From Panagrolaimus kolymaensis (lineage: Eukaryota; Nematoda; Chromadorea; Rhabditida; Panagrolaimidae), in assembly GCA_028622995.1 (NCBI GenBank), contig JAJQJQ010000038.1:1798001-1862000 (forward strand): 64,000 bases of DNA, written 5' to 3'. Position 1 is the first letter of the stretch. The number at the start of each line of letters is the position of its first letter. The notes beneath the pieces are model-generated. The model did not search any database. It worked only from the letters and a program-made list of their open reading frames with translations, and had not been told where the DNA came from. The translations under genes and the position numbers were made by a program. Of this stretch, positions 24,209 through 40,900 are shown piece after piece.

Positions 24209-26245
24209 TTATTTACCAAAAATTTCAAATGTGCTATCAGCATATTGACATTGACTATATGAAGCAGGTTGAAGCATATTGAAAGCTCGAACAAAGCCAT
24301 TAACAAATCCTTGATCTTCCAACCATCGCAAAACTTCAGGTTCATATTTTCTTTTAAATGTATCTGGATCTCGAACGAGTACAGTAACAGGATATTTAAC
24401 CCAATTACTAACAATTGCATATTCATATTGTTTATTTCCAAATGGATCAGTGCCTTCTGGGCCAAGTTTATAAACCCAAAATGGTTGAGCATCAGTGCTT
24501 TCACTCGTGTGTAATTGAAGCATAGCATTTTTATTTCCTCCTCTGAATGCATATCCAATGGAATATCGAACTTGGCCATATTCACTTCCTTCACGATAAA
24601 TTTTAAGAGCAGTAAATGTGGCAGTTTTGTCATTCTTAGTAAGGCCACCATCTAAAATTAAATTAGTTTACTTTTAGTGGCTCATTTAATTTTTTTGTAT
24701 TTAAAGCTTACAATGATGGACAACGCATCGTTGTTCAGTGGCTCTAGGGCTGTTGATACCTTCAAACCAACGACCCATAAATTTGGTTAAATCGAAATCT
24801 TCTGGTGTAGCTGGAAGAAGGGCATCAGTTACATTATCAGCTATAGTTTGAAGTTGCTCTGGTGGTAAAACATCAGCGAGAGTAGTTCCATTTGAAACTC
24901 GACGAGTAATCGAACCAATAAGATTGACAACATCAATTTGGCCTTGAGCATTACGAGGAATGCCACCGGGAAGAATAGGTAATCCAGGAATACGGGGAAG
25001 ACCAGCATGAGTTGGGCCATTACCTCCACCTCCACCAAGAACTGCAGCAAGACCAGAAAGAGTTTTTTGTGCAGGACTTTGTTGTCGACGAACTTCTCCT
25101 CGACTTCCAGATGAAATGGCTGCAGCAGCTTTTTCTTCTGTGATAGGTTCACTATCACGGCTAGCAGCAAGTGCGCCTTGGAAAGAAGTGGGTGAATGGG
25201 CTGAATGGGCTGAAGCTGAAGCAGCATCGGTGGATTCACCGGTTCCCAAAACGCTTGGAATTCCTTGAGAAAGAGCATCGGCAACACCAGCTAAAAAATT
25301 TAATAAACATTTTAAAATATTTAAATAAAAAATTATCATGCTTACAATCTTTAACAATTTTGCGAATTGAGCTGCTTAAAAGTCCAATGAGGCCATTCTC
25401 ACCAGGTTTATCAGAAGGAAGGGGAACATTTGCAGAGCTGCGGAACATGCCAGTATTACCTCCGCCATTAGCGAGGGCATTAAGGTCGTTAGCAAATGCA
25501 GGGTTTTGTTGGGCGAGAAGATCTGAAAATCTTATTAATAACTAAAAAATAAATTTTGTCTTTATTATTTTTTACCTGATTGAGGAGCTCTGATGATTTG
25601 ACCTCCAGCATGATCAGCTGGAAGACCTCCTTGAATGGGTATGCCAGCAGCACGCATTTCTTGAACAGCCCCAGCAAAACCATTAGGATGTGAACCAGTA
25701 AGACCGGGAATACCAAAACTATCAAGACCAAAAAATTTAATAAGTTGATTTTGAACATCTGGAGGAATGTTGATTGGTGGTGGAGGTGGTGGAGTAGCTT
25801 GTTCAACCATGCGTGGAAGGAATAATTCTCCATTGGTACCATTAAACACTGGTGTTTGTGCTCCTACAGCTGGAGCATGACCAGGTGGGTTTGCGCCTGG
25901 GAATTGTAATTGTGAATTAACCGCTGCAGGAAGTTGAGGAGCAACTGGAATAGGATACATTGGTTGTGGATTTGATGGAACTTGAATTGGTGCAACTGGT
26001 ACTGGTGCTGGTTGCATTTGCTGTTGAGGAGCAACGGGTAATGGTTGTGGTGCATTATCGACAGTTTGTTGTTGAGAAACTGCATGTGGAGGACTCATGT
26101 GATTCATGTATGGTGGTTTATTGGGTCGAGGCTCCACTCGAAATACTACAGTTCTTTCAGATATATCATTCATTGATTGAGCCAATGAAGTGCAAATTAA
26201 TGCGGCTACAATTAGCACTCGCGCAATCATATTTTTTTTATTCAT
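24209..26245 (-). CDS. Secreted lipocalin-domain protein 3, long Pro/Gln-rich form
   Basis: The exons, in transcription order, are 26245-25576, 25522-25346, 25290-24712 and 24651-24209, giving 622 residues. The start at 26245 gives the signal peptide MNKKNMIARVLIVAALICTS. About 420 residues of low-complexity sequence follow: Pro/Gln/Val repeats such as PVAPQQQMQPAPVPVAP, a PPPPPP run, then Gly/Ala/Ser-rich sequence. The lipocalin domain begins near residue 450 with LTKFMGRWFEGINSP and CVVHH. It continues with GQVRYSIGYAFRGGNKNA and YEYAIVSNWVKYPVTVLVRD, and ends with RKYEPEVLRWLEDQGFVNGF. The domain is clearly homologous to the two downstream neighbours. The extended N-terminal part resembles structural matrix proteins more than carrier lipocalins. 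An in-frame upstream ATG (26326) would bury the signal peptide and is rejected. Confidence 0.84.
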
Positions 26246-27289
26246 GAAACTTCGGCAGCAAGAATTAGCCGAATACCCGGAAAAATAACTGAAAAATGCA
26301 AAAGATAAAAAAAGTTTTTTAAGCAAAACCCGGAAATTAAAGCCACGCTAAAACATCAAACTTATAGCAATGCGTTTTGCTTTAAAATCACAACAAAAAA
26401 ATCCTTGAATAAAAAAGACTATCAGTAAAATTTCTTTATAATCTAACGACGACGAAAAAAATTTAACGCCTTTATTACAACCAATATCTTCAAAATCAAG
26501 ATGCCAAAGCCTGGCCGTTCCCACTTTTTTTTGTTGCCCCTGGCTAGTGGTGTCACCGATTTCTCATTTTTAGATAGTCCGTCTGCTGCATGCCTGCCTT
26601 CAGGTCAAGGTCTCTTGTTTTTGTGATGTCGCGCATCAGTTAGTTAGTTGTTGCCTGGCAGCTGAGCTCACGACACCCACTAACCTAAATTCTACGATAT
26701 ATTTTTTTTGATTCACGTTTTAATGGATTGCCGCTTAACACACACAACCATCAACAACCGGACCAAACATATTTTAAAGAGGGATAAAAGATGAATAAAT
26801 AAATAATATACAAAAAAGAGAGAACTCTTTTTATCCTTTTTTATTTACACGAAACTTTCATTTTTAAATAGTTTACTTTTGAAATCAATGTTTAAAATAA
26901 AAAGAATATCAGAAAACCAGAAAAGAAAAGATGAAATCCGTGCAGCATTGGTCAAACTTTTGTTTTTTACTATTATTGTTATGAGTCACCAAAAAACAAA
27001 ATGAAAAAAGTCGCCTATTTCATTTCTCAGTGGTCAGTTTCATAGTTGTTTTTTTGCTGTTTCCAAGGAGAATTGATGATAAACATACATTTTATAAGAA
27101 ATTCAGCCAAAGAGAAAATCACAAATAAAAATAAAAATAATATAATTTCAAATAAGAAGAAAAATAAAAAACACCCGAGGATATATTTTAATCAACCAAA
27201 GTTGTTGCAAAATGCATTAAGAAACTTTAGCCTTTTTTACATATAAAAAGAGATCAATAAAACAAATACATAAATCAAAAAGGAGAAAA
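26246..27289. other. Intergenic, lipocalin 3 to smc-3
   Basis: Upstream region of lipocalin 3 and 3' flank of smc-3. A moderately GC-richer block at about 26500-26700 is seen, without a coding frame. No gene is called. Confidence 0.6.
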
Positions 27290-31510
<4,221 letters not shown>

Positions 31511-31891
31511 TCTTTTGTTGACGCCAAATTTGGCTGATTACAAAAAAACAATGAACCAAAAAAAGGTATTCAAACAATCTAAAAAATGTTTTATTTTTAT
31601 CTTTTTATAAAATCGAAGCAAGATAAATAGTAACACTACCACAAAAAGTGTAAATGGCGCGCATTGTTGAAGGCATTCCTTTATTTTCGTTCCAGGAAAC
31701 TTAGGGCGTTGCCAAAGTTTGTTTTCCATTATTAGTTTGCCGCATTTTATAAATTTCCTTATATTAAGAAATCCTTGCTTTCTCTCTATCTCTCTTTATT
31801 TTTATATTTTTTTATATGAATTATTAATTTGTTTTTAATTTTCAGGAAAGCCTATTTATTAGTTATTTCCCAGTCATAACCCTTTACAAAT
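31511..31891. promoter_or_regulatory. Shared bidirectional promoter, smc-3 / SUMO
   Basis: The two start codons face away from each other across 381 bp. On the SUMO side a TTTTCAG acceptor ends at 31844-31845, 46 bases before the ATG, which fits a 5' UTR intron or a spliced-leader addition site. A 63-codon minus-strand frame at 31538-31729 has no support and is taken as non-coding. No TATA box stands out. Confidence 0.55.
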
Positions 31892-32185
31892 ATGTCGGAT
31901 AACGAACAACAACAAGCCCCTGCTGAAGGAGGCAATCAAGGCCAGGATTATATTAAACTTAAAGTCGTTGGTCAAGATTCAAATGAAGTTCATTTTCGCG
32001 TTAAATTTGGAACTTCAATGGCTAAATTAAAGAAATCCTATGCTGAAAGAACCGGCGTCAACATTAATTCCCTTCGATTCTTGTTCGATGGTCGTCGAAT
32101 TGGAGATGAAGATACGCCTAAAACCCTTGAAATGGAAGAAGACGATGTTATTGAAGTTTATCAAGAACAACTTGGTGGCAAATAA
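31892..32185 (+). CDS. smo-1: Small ubiquitin-like modifier (SUMO)
   Basis: A single-exon, 97-residue ubiquitin-like protein conjugated to lysines through the E1 (AOS1/UBA2) and UBC9. A disordered, acidic/Gln-rich N-terminus (1-19) precedes the beta-grasp fold, which starts [19 protein letters not shown]. It contains [20 protein letters not shown] and [20 protein letters not shown], all diagnostic of SUMO rather than ubiquitin or NEDD8. The conjugating diglycine is in EQLGGK, leaving one Lys to be removed by a SUMO protease (ULP). The start is the first ATG after a TTTTCAG acceptor. It is divergently paired with smc-3; cohesin is itself a known SUMO target, though the pairing need not be functional. 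Confidence 0.97.
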   Translation: MSDNEQQQAPAEGGNQGQDYIKLKVVGQDSNEVHFRVKFGTSMAKLKKSYAERTGVNINSLRFLFDGRRIGDEDTPKTLEMEEDDVIEVYQEQLGGK

Positions 32186-32528
32186 TTTTTCTGCGAGTTT
32201 CGTTTCCATAATATTCCATCACTTTTTTTGTCATGAATTTGTGTGCTTCGTCAATGTTTTTTTAAATATAATAAAAAGCCAATTTTTCTGATTCTTTAGC
32301 TTTTGGTCCACATAAAAAAAAGAGTTTTAAAAATGATAGGAAATATATTAGGAAATCAAGTTCATATTTAGTCACTATAGAAAGCTTGAGTAAAAAACTA
32401 CAAAAAATGGAAAATTAATTCTGCTTGCTAATAAAATGGCTGCTGTTTTTTTTATTGTCTTATCAGAAACTTATGCGAGAAAAAAGAAGTTATGCATTGA
32501 TTGAAATTATATTTTTGAAAAGATATAA
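32186..32528 (+). other. SUMO 3' UTR and spacer to the saposin-like gene
   Basis: Contains the SUMO 3' UTR with AATAAA at 32270-32275, about 85 nt after the stop, then AT-rich spacer leading into the next plus-strand gene. Confidence 0.7.
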
Positions 32529-33154
32529 ATGAAAAATATTCAATTCCTTAGTTTTCCATTCTTTGTTACTTATGTATTAATAAGTTGCAAAAATGGAGAA
32601 GCGGCTGCTTATTCTGCGCCAAAACCCGGTAAACCTTTTTTGTATTTTAGAAAGAAAAGAATATTTAAAAAATAAAATTATAGGCAACGCTCCTCTTGGT
32701 TTAACTAATAATGCAACTGGGCCAATGCTAACTCTTGGATGCAGCATTTGCCAGCAATTACTCAATATTACTAGCATACATTATCATTCCATGGATCAGG
32801 TAAAACCAATTTTAAATTTTTTTTTGTTGTTCTAAAAAAACAGGCATATTTTAATTTTAGAATGCCTTGCTTGATTATATTAACACCAATCATTGCGGCG
32901 GATTGGGACTATTTAAAAATATTTGTTTATTAACAACAAAAAAATATTATGAAAAACTTTATGGAGCATTTGAAGAAAATTTTAAATTGCCTGATCCAAA
33001 TGTAATGCCTAATTTTCAATTAATTTGTTCGAAAGTTGGATTATGTGCAGATAATATATACCCTGCATTTTGTAAAAGTTATTATGCCACTGAAAATCAT
33101 AATCCTTTAAAAGTTCCAAAAGAAAAAATGTTTGAAAAGAAGAAAGAATTATAA
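32529..33154 (+). CDS. Secreted saposin-like (SapB/SPP) protein
   Basis: The exons are 32529-32628, 32684-32799 and 32861-33154, giving 169 residues. A signal peptide (MKNIQFLSFPFFVTYVLIS) precedes one saposin-B domain. The six-cysteine pattern is complete: C-x2-C (GCSIC), C-x10-C (CGGLGLFKNIC) and C-x5-C (ICSKVGLC). A seventh Cys lies in the tail (PAFCKSYY), before a Lys-rich C-terminus. SapB proteins are four/five-helix, disulfide-locked modules that bind or disturb lipid membranes; nematode SPPs include antimicrobial and digestive members. N-linked sites (NNAT, NIT) precede and follow the first Cys pair. AATAAA at 33191-33196 lies 37 nt after the stop. Fold assignment is good from cysteine spacing; the exact role is unknown. 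Confidence 0.8.
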
Positions 33155-33190
33155 AAATCGGAGTTTGTAAAAATATCCAACCCAAAAAAT

Positions 33191-33196
33191 AATAAA
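33191..33196 (+). terminator. Polyadenylation signal AATAAA of the saposin-like gene
   Basis: A canonical AATAAA lies 37 nt downstream of the stop codon, in the 225-bp gap where this gene converges with the minus-strand PAN/ZP gene. Confidence 0.6.
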
Positions 33197-33379
33197 CTAA
33201 AGCATTTATTTTATTCAAATTATTAATTAATTATTATTATTATTATACATTATTAAATTAAGCTTAAAAAAAGAAGAAAATCTGGCGATTCCAAAAATAA
33301 ATACTGTATAAATATATTTAAAAATGCCAGAGAGAGATACCCAATAAAATTGATATTATTAGTTTAAAATGATTTTTCT

Positions 33380-36300
33380 TTACTTCTTATCTGGGACAGC
33401 TCCAGTTCGAACATAATATTGCAATTCATCATCACTGTTGAGTACCACCAATCTTTTAGTTACTTTATGATCGCCGCCAATGGTCAAAAGTTGTTGAGAT
33501 AATGCTAAAGTTAATTTTTCATATTTCATTTTAGTTATTTAAAGCAAAACTTACATCGATTCATTTTGGTTGTTGGTGAGGAAGGCAAAAGTGAAAGTTT
33601 TTCATGCAATGATGGATCAGCAGCTAAAGCGGCACGAATTTGATCCAAACTTAAATCTCGTTTAGCTCGAAGTCCAAAACTTCGAGAAATCAAATCATCT
33701 CTTGGACAACCATCAACCGAAGGACACGAAGTTGTTGGACATGCATTGAAAGGACAAATTCGAATTAAACAAGTATATTCAACTTGCATGGTAGATTGAT
33801 ATCTGAATGCTTCAACAGTCACACGAATACCATAATCAGTTTTTTGTGGTGGACATACAAGTCCAACTTGATCAGCTTGACAACCATCCTTCACAATGGG
33901 TAAAGGTTCACGTTCCCAATCAAATGGTGAACCAACAGGCTCCACTTGGCAACCAGTAATAAACATGTAAGAAGCTAAAAAAAAGTTACAACTTTAATTT
34001 TTGTAAATTTTCAAAAAATGTCCTTCTTACGTGGAATAGCATAATAAGGAGTGAAACTGAGAGTAATTTTATTTCCAACTACCACGGCTTCTGTGGGTTG
34101 ACCATTATGGAAAATATCAAAAATGACGGGCTGAGTTGGTTTTCCACTTGGACTTAGACCTGGTCGATTTGTTCCAGGTGGATGGCCTCCTATTGGTTGG
34201 TTAGATGGAGGAGATGCATCACCATGAACATGGGTTATAGGATCGATGAAAGTTTTAGGTGGACTTGTAGGCGATGTTGTGGATGTGATAGTTGGTGGAA
34301 GAGTCGTGGTTGTCGTTGTTGTGGTAATAGGAACTGAAGTAGTCGCTGTTGTTACTGTAGATGACAAAGTTGTACTAGTGGTTGTTGTAGATAAAGTTGA
34401 AGGCGAAGGTGTTTGGGCTGTTGTCGTCGAAGTAGTTGGAGTCACAGTTGTTGTTGAAGGTGAAGGATCAATTTTATTTGTTGCTGGGGTTATTGGATCG
34501 ATAGCATTTGCAGCTGGTCTATTTCCAGATGATAAATTTATTTTATCTTTGGTTGGAAAAGATATGCGAGTATTAAAGCTAAAAAAATGTTCTCAATGAA
34601 ATTCAAGAATAAAAAATTTAAAAAAAAGCAATCACGCTGGCAGCAAAAAAATAAATTAATAACAAACCTAAATTTGGAGTTTCCTCCTCCTGCTGTTTCT
34701 TTATTCAAACTTGTATCAATTGGATTAAGTTGTGCTTGAAATTTCGTTGTGGTTGTAGTTTCTTTTGTTTTTGTGGTAGTGGAATTATTATTATCAAATG
34801 TTGACAAAGTGAAAAGTTCACGCGTTGTTGTTTTTTTCTGTGCATTCAAAGGGGTTGTTGAAATCATTATTGGAATTAATGGAGTTGTAGTTGTAGTTGA
34901 TGAACCACTGTATTTTGTTGTGGGTTGAGTGAACGGCAACATGAACACATCTTTGGTTACTGGTTTTAGTGGATGTAAAGCTGTTGTAGGTTTTTGAGTT
35001 GTTGCTATTCCATTAAGTGGAAATGGACCGCTAAAGAATTTTTCAGATGGTTTAACATTTGTTGTTGCACTTCCTTCAAGATCCCATAATTCAGGCGCGT
35101 GTCCTGGAGCTAATGGCCCAATGGAATCTAGATTTCCCTCAAGTGCATGAGATTTAGCTTCAACAGCCGAAAGCATTTTAATCAAATTTTTCATTGAATT
35201 TCGCTCTTGATCTGTAAGCATATCAGCTGCAAGCTTTTCAGCTTCGCTTTCAAAGCTAAAAAAAGAAAAACAAAGGTGCATGAAAAAAACAAAAAGCGAT
35301 AAAACACACACCGCAAAACAAAGATACTATGGGACAGTGCAAGAAGTTGAAAAAGGCTTAAAAAATATTTATTTACCTGTCTTCATTTTGGGCTTCATGT
35401 TCTGGAGTAGATACTTCTTGTATGGGACATCTGGCTTGATAAGTTAAATCATCCGGAGTTATAAAATATAAAGGTTCCACGCCATCTGTAGAAAGGACGA
35501 CTTCAAGAATCATATCATTGCCCTTAAAAAACAAAAAATTTATTAATAGCTTTAGAAAATTTAGTTTTTGTTTACTTTAAATCGAATACTATCACTGCAA
35601 TTTCTTGAATTAGTTGGATATGGGAATAAATATTCAAATTGACTTAATTCTTTAGGTTCAATTCTGCAGGTAAAAAAATCGTATAATCCATAAAGAGCTC
35701 CAGTGTAAGGAAATTTAGAATTTACAGTAACTTTAATTCCATCTTTTTGACATTTATAATCAAAATCAAAACTTTCAGCAATATTGAAACAATTATTTTC
35801 ATAATAATCAATTCGATAATTTGGATTATTATTTAATTTAATTAAAGCAGGTTTACTAAGTTGATTTTGTTGGGATAAATGACATCCTCCATCGGTTCGA
35901 TTAAAGGAAGCACTTCTGCATAAAATATCTTTGGCATTTAAACATTCAGCTAAACAATCTTCCAAGGTTTTACTATGGACTACTCTTGTCACTTCTCGTG
36001 GGGCCATGTATCGATCGGATAAAAATGTAAATGCAAAATCACCCGTGCATTTTCGTTCAGCTAAAAATTATGTTAATTTATTTTTTCAAAGATTTTTTAG
36101 TTAGTGACTAACTTTTTACACAATATTTCCAATAAAATGAATATCGATCATCTGCCTCAATGTATCCGTCAATATGTTGAATATTTTCTTTGGGAAATAT
36201 TTGGCATTGATGTGAAAATGGATGAGGACTATTTCGATGATTAAAGGCTGAACATTGTTGGGAATTTGGAGATTTTAAAGGATTTTCATCATTGGAGCAT

Positions 36301-36455
36301 CCTTTTTTACACACTCCAAATGGCAAAGCTCCATCTATCGCTGGATTTAAATTCAACCTTACTCTCGGCCATCTGACATAAATTGGAGTGCATGAAAGGG
36401 AATAAACATAAATAAAATTTAGGGTTAACAGCAAAAATAAAAATAAGGCTTTCAT
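33380..36455 (-). CDS. let-653: Secreted 2xPAN + split ZP-domain mucin-like protein (LET-653-like)
   Basis: The exons, in transcription order, are 36455-36113, 36060-35576, 35522-35377, 35255-34668, 34578-34031, 33974-33555 and 33504-33380, giving 884 residues. A signal peptide (MKALFLFLLLTLNFIYVYS) is followed by PAN/Apple 1 (about 21-112) and PAN 2 (118-205, ending DYYENNC). ZP-N (about 212-321) begins YKCQKDGIKVTVNSKFPYTG. A roughly 350-residue Thr/Ser/Pro-rich mucin-like stretch follows, then ZP-C (about 676-800: VVVGNKITLSFTPYY, VKDGCQADQVGLVCPP, VEYTCLIRICPF). A furin-type site RAKR lies at about 806-809. No transmembrane helix follows. The absence of an anchor, two PANs and a mucin-like part fit LET-653, a lumen-lining matrix protein in C. 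elegans. The symbol is tentative; the domain content is firm. Confidence 0.78.
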
Positions 36456-37904
36456 TTCTATGTTTAATTTGGGTTTTAATTACCCGGTTCTTAAAAAATA
36501 TTAAAATTAAAATTTATTAATAAAAAAAGATACTCGCGAACACAAAGAAGAAAAAGTTAAACTAAAATAAATTATTTTTGAATGAATATCAAAAACACCA
36601 AAAATAAAATTTTTGCCACTTTTAATACTCGGATATCGTGACAAAAAAAAGAATCTAATTCATGACGCAATTGACCCTTTAAAAAAATTGTTGATTTAGC
36701 GAATATGTGCCAATTTTTTGTTTTCTCAAGGAAGAAAGGAAAAATGACCAATTTAAAAAAAGTAAAACAAATAACAAAACTAAGAAGATATCATGAAAAT
36801 ATTTTAAGTGACTATGATTCAATGATTTTGTAACTTTGAACTAACATACATAAAAAACTTTTTTAGTGGATGGAAAAAAAATGATGGACATTGAAGCGTT
36901 AAAAATCCAGTCAGTCAATTTTTGATGAAAACTGAAAGTATAGGAATAGAAAAAAATGAAATTTTGACCCAGTTAATGGCCTAACGCTTTTCCATTTTTA
37001 TTTTGAACCGAACTCGTCAATCTTGTTGTTCGGTCGCGCATGTCCGCAGAAAATGAAGCGACAGAAAAGTAGGTGAAAGTGACGACAAAATGAGGCAGAA
37101 TGGCTGGCTTCCTTCCTCTTCATGTATCTATGTTTGAGAGATTTAGTCCTTTTTTAGAATTATAAAAAAACCACCAAAATTTTGTTGTTGTCATTGAGAC
37201 GACGACCACAACGCCGGTGAAGTATAAGGATATTATATTGTCCTTGAAAAGTTAGAGTGAGAGAAAGAAGAAAAAAGAAGAAGAAAAATGCCATTTTTTG
37301 ACAATTTCGATCAGAAAAAGAAAAAAACTTTTAAAAGATACGCTTGAATTGCTTGCTAATTTTTTCTATAGGAATCAAAGAAAACATCATTTTTGAAGGT
37401 TATCTGAGAGGAAGAAAAATTTTTAATCAGCAATCAAAAAACATGAAAGTTAATTAACAAAAAAAAGGCAAAAAAACGGATCAATGCAAATATTGGCCCA
37501 AATAGGATGATACCATTCATCGAAGTGCGATATTGGTGTTTTTAAAAAATGGGGGAATTATCCAAGTATTTTTCAAAGAGTGTTTTTTTCAATAGTGATC
37601 GAGCAAACAACACAAACACTTACAAATACAAAAATTGCCTGATAGGTAGTAAGGAAAGAAGACAAAACTGTTACAGCGACTGACTCTCGTCCTTGACCCA
37701 TGCATAAATGCATTCTTGATGTGGCGATCTAGAAAATGGCTCTAAACTTTTTCATTTGACGATTGATTTTATTGTGTAAAACCATGAAGAAAAAAACACA
37801 CCAGATAATGGGAAAATCAAGCTGCGTTTTTTTATGCAAAAATAAATTTATTTATTCAAATGTATAAATTAATTAAAAAAATAAAAATAATGAATGATAA
37901 AAGT
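36456..37904. other. Intergenic, upstream of PAN/ZP gene A
   Basis: About 1.4 kb of AT-rich DNA with no coding frame worth calling. It separates PAN/ZP gene A's start from gene B's stop, and includes the putative promoter of A. Confidence 0.6.
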
Positions 37905-40900
37905 TTAAATATTACAACGTTCCAATCGGGGTATAGAGCGAAGGGGTTCAACATGAGAAAATGATTCACTAAAAATTGCAAAATTATGGTTTTTAAAAAT
38001 TAATAGTTGTTAGCTAAGATTAGCTAAGACTTACGTATCGCAACAACCTTCTCTTCGATGGCAACGATTTGCAAACAATGATAATGCCAAAGCTATTATA
38101 CTTAATAAAAATAAACCCAAAACAATTAAAAGATACGCAGGATCTAGGCAGCTACCTAAAAAATAGTTATTAACCAAATTTCAGAAAAAAATGGTTTGTT
38201 TCCTGTAAAATAAAAGCAGAAGTGTTCCTCAAGAAAAACGAACCATTTTTTCCTGCTTCAGCGCTTGCAGTGCTATCTGCTTCAGCATCCTCATTATCCA
38301 CCATAACTCTCAACCTTTGATCCACAGTAACCATGTCTTCAAATGTTGTATCAGAAGTTAAAATATCTATGGGACTTGGAGCACTTAAATTAGTTGTTGT
38401 TGCGCCTCTTCGATGTCGTTTCACAACATTTTCACAAGTTTCCTAAAAAAATTGATGCTGGCACTTTGAAAGATTTTTTAAAGTTAATTATTACTTGTTG
38501 TTGGCAAGATCTTCGACAAATAACAACATTACAAGCAATATCTATTTGATCCGAACCATCTATTCTAAAAGCTGTTAATGAAGCTTGAAGGCCATGATCG
38601 CCCTTGAACATATTACTCATTATTTGAGGCATTAATGAACATCCATTAATAATTAGCTGGACTGAATTGGGTTTGGGTTCACGGCCGCCCACTCGAGTGG
38701 CGTTGCATTCAGTAACAAGAATTCTCGAAGCTAAAAATTAGAGTTTCTTGAAAATTTAGAATTCGAAAACTTACTATTAACTTCACTTTCAACCAATGCA
38801 GTAAGTTTCTCACCAATAAAAACATTATTAACCAAATGATCATCTTTCAAAATTCTCAATGCCACTTTCGTTGGTTGATCATGTTGTTTCAAAGAAGAAA
38901 CAATTGATTTGGGTTCTGGACCTCCCACAATCACACCTGAATGAATTAAAGCCATTTCAGGTTCATCTTTATAATCACAAGTTATTTGATAAAATAAATC
39001 ATCTTTTGTTGTAACATCAAAGGGCAAAACTAAATCATTTGACATAACCAAAACCACTGTCATCATATTATCCTCAAAATTTATGACATGACAATATAAT
39101 TATAGAGAAATAGCAACAATAAAAAAAATAAAAAGTGAAACTTACAACTTCCAATGCATTGCACCAATTATTTTCTGATGGACGATTAATAAATATTGAA
39201 AAATCTTTTTTATTTTCAACAAATATTCGACATTGGGAAAACCGTTCGGCTGCATAAATTGCTCCGGTGTAATGCTAAAAAATAAGGATGAACAGGGTAT
39301 ATCAGGAAATTATAACGAACAAAAATGCAAATGGCTACACGATTGATTTTTTCTAATCCAAATAAAAAAAATTTTGCTTAAAAAACTGAATTTTGAATTT
39401 TTGACTACTTTTACTTTAAAAAATAAGGGTAAAAACGTCAAAAGTGGATCTTTTGAAATATTGGAATAATAAAATTTTTAATTTTTTTGCATTTCTTGGT
39501 TTCAAAGTAATCATACCTCTTGATTTTTAGTCATAAAAGTAACATTGATGCCATGATCCAAACACATTGCAGATAATTCAATATTTGAAATATTTATTCT
39601 TTTAATATCTGATGTTTCCATAACTCTTCGAGGTGTTTCTTCACTCAGATCGAAAATATTGTTTTTCGTTTCAAAATCTTTGCCATTCCTCGTGTTTTTT
39701 TCGCTAGTTTTAGTCGTGACTTGAGGATTATTAGAATCAAAGAATTTCTTTTTTCCATTAAATCTATTAAATGCTTCCAGATTATTATTGTTAATCGGAA
39801 ATGGAGTAGTTGTAATTAATGGCAAAGTTGATTGCAAATTTGATGATGGCTGCTCTCTAACATTATTTGTAGCTGATTGTGTGCTTGTAATTGGAAGCTT
39901 TGTAAAAGCATTTGTTGATTCAAATAAAAAATTTCCTTCATTAAATGGAGTGCTTCCAGTATCAAAATCTTCGTTATTTGAGGTATTATTATTGGCTTTT
40001 TGATTTGAAATATTATCAAACAAATTTGAATCAAAATTAAAGGCATTTTCAGCAGGAATAGATTGTTGTACGGTTGTTTGAATTTTCGCTGAAGTAGTTA
40101 CAGAAGGGAGTTTTATAAATGGAGTAGTGCGAAAAGTTTCTGAATATAAAGTGGGATTTGTAAATTGAGTATAAGGCGCTGTTGTATAATATTCTAAAAA
40201 ATTAATAAAAAAACTTAACACTTTATTTCGAAGATTTAATAACTCACGCTGCCTTCGAGTTACAATTGTTGATGTTGTAGTAGTTTCTGGATGACATACA
40301 GACCCAAGCATATAACCCATATACGTAAATAGATTATAGCCTGGTCGAGGCTGGGTTATCATATCATATTGTTCATTTTTTTCTACAACTGTTTTTGAAA
40401 GAAGGCAATCCCTGGAGGCGACGCCATAAGCAAACGTGGCACAATTAATTTTAGCTGTCATACATAATTCCTTGCATTGGGTTTGACTTTTGACATTTAC
40501 ATGATGCAAATTTCGATATTCCAGCCTCAAAGTTCTTCCATTTTCAATCATTTTTGCTCCACATGGATCTTCAGGTTCGACAATCGCTAAAAAAATTGTT
40601 TTTGGTGGGTAAAAGTTTTACTTTCAAAAAAATAATTTACGAGTTGAGCGAAGCACCGTTTTAGTCTCTCTTCTTTGTGGAGCTGATGAAGTTGTTTTTC
40701 GTTGATCAAAATTTTTAAATACTGCACTTCGTTCGCATGCTAGTTCATATAAATCTGTTGAAATATCCGAAGCAGAAGTTGTAAGAGGATGGCTTCGATT
40801 GGCTGAATAAAGTTTGCAAGTTTTGCTTTGTTTATCATAAACGATTGAAACACATTGCTCGTCATTCAAACAATCATCCATGCAATAATCAATTTTTGGT

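Noticed and set aside
24199..24651. 150-codon minus-strand frame overlapping the last exon of lipocalin 3
   Set aside because: Wrong frame: the neighbouring frame carries the lipocalin motifs and joins in phase to the upstream exon.
31538..31729. 63-codon minus-strand frame in the smc-3/SUMO promoter
   Set aside because: It lies in the divergent promoter, is rich in Phe/Leu from T runs, and has no homologue I recognise.
36113..36455. Ending exon 1 of PAN/ZP gene A at the earlier gtgtaa or gtaaaa sites
   Set aside because: gtaaaa gives the wrong phase, and gtgtaa removes the last conserved PAN cysteine. The gttagt donor at 36112 keeps both phase and the cysteine.
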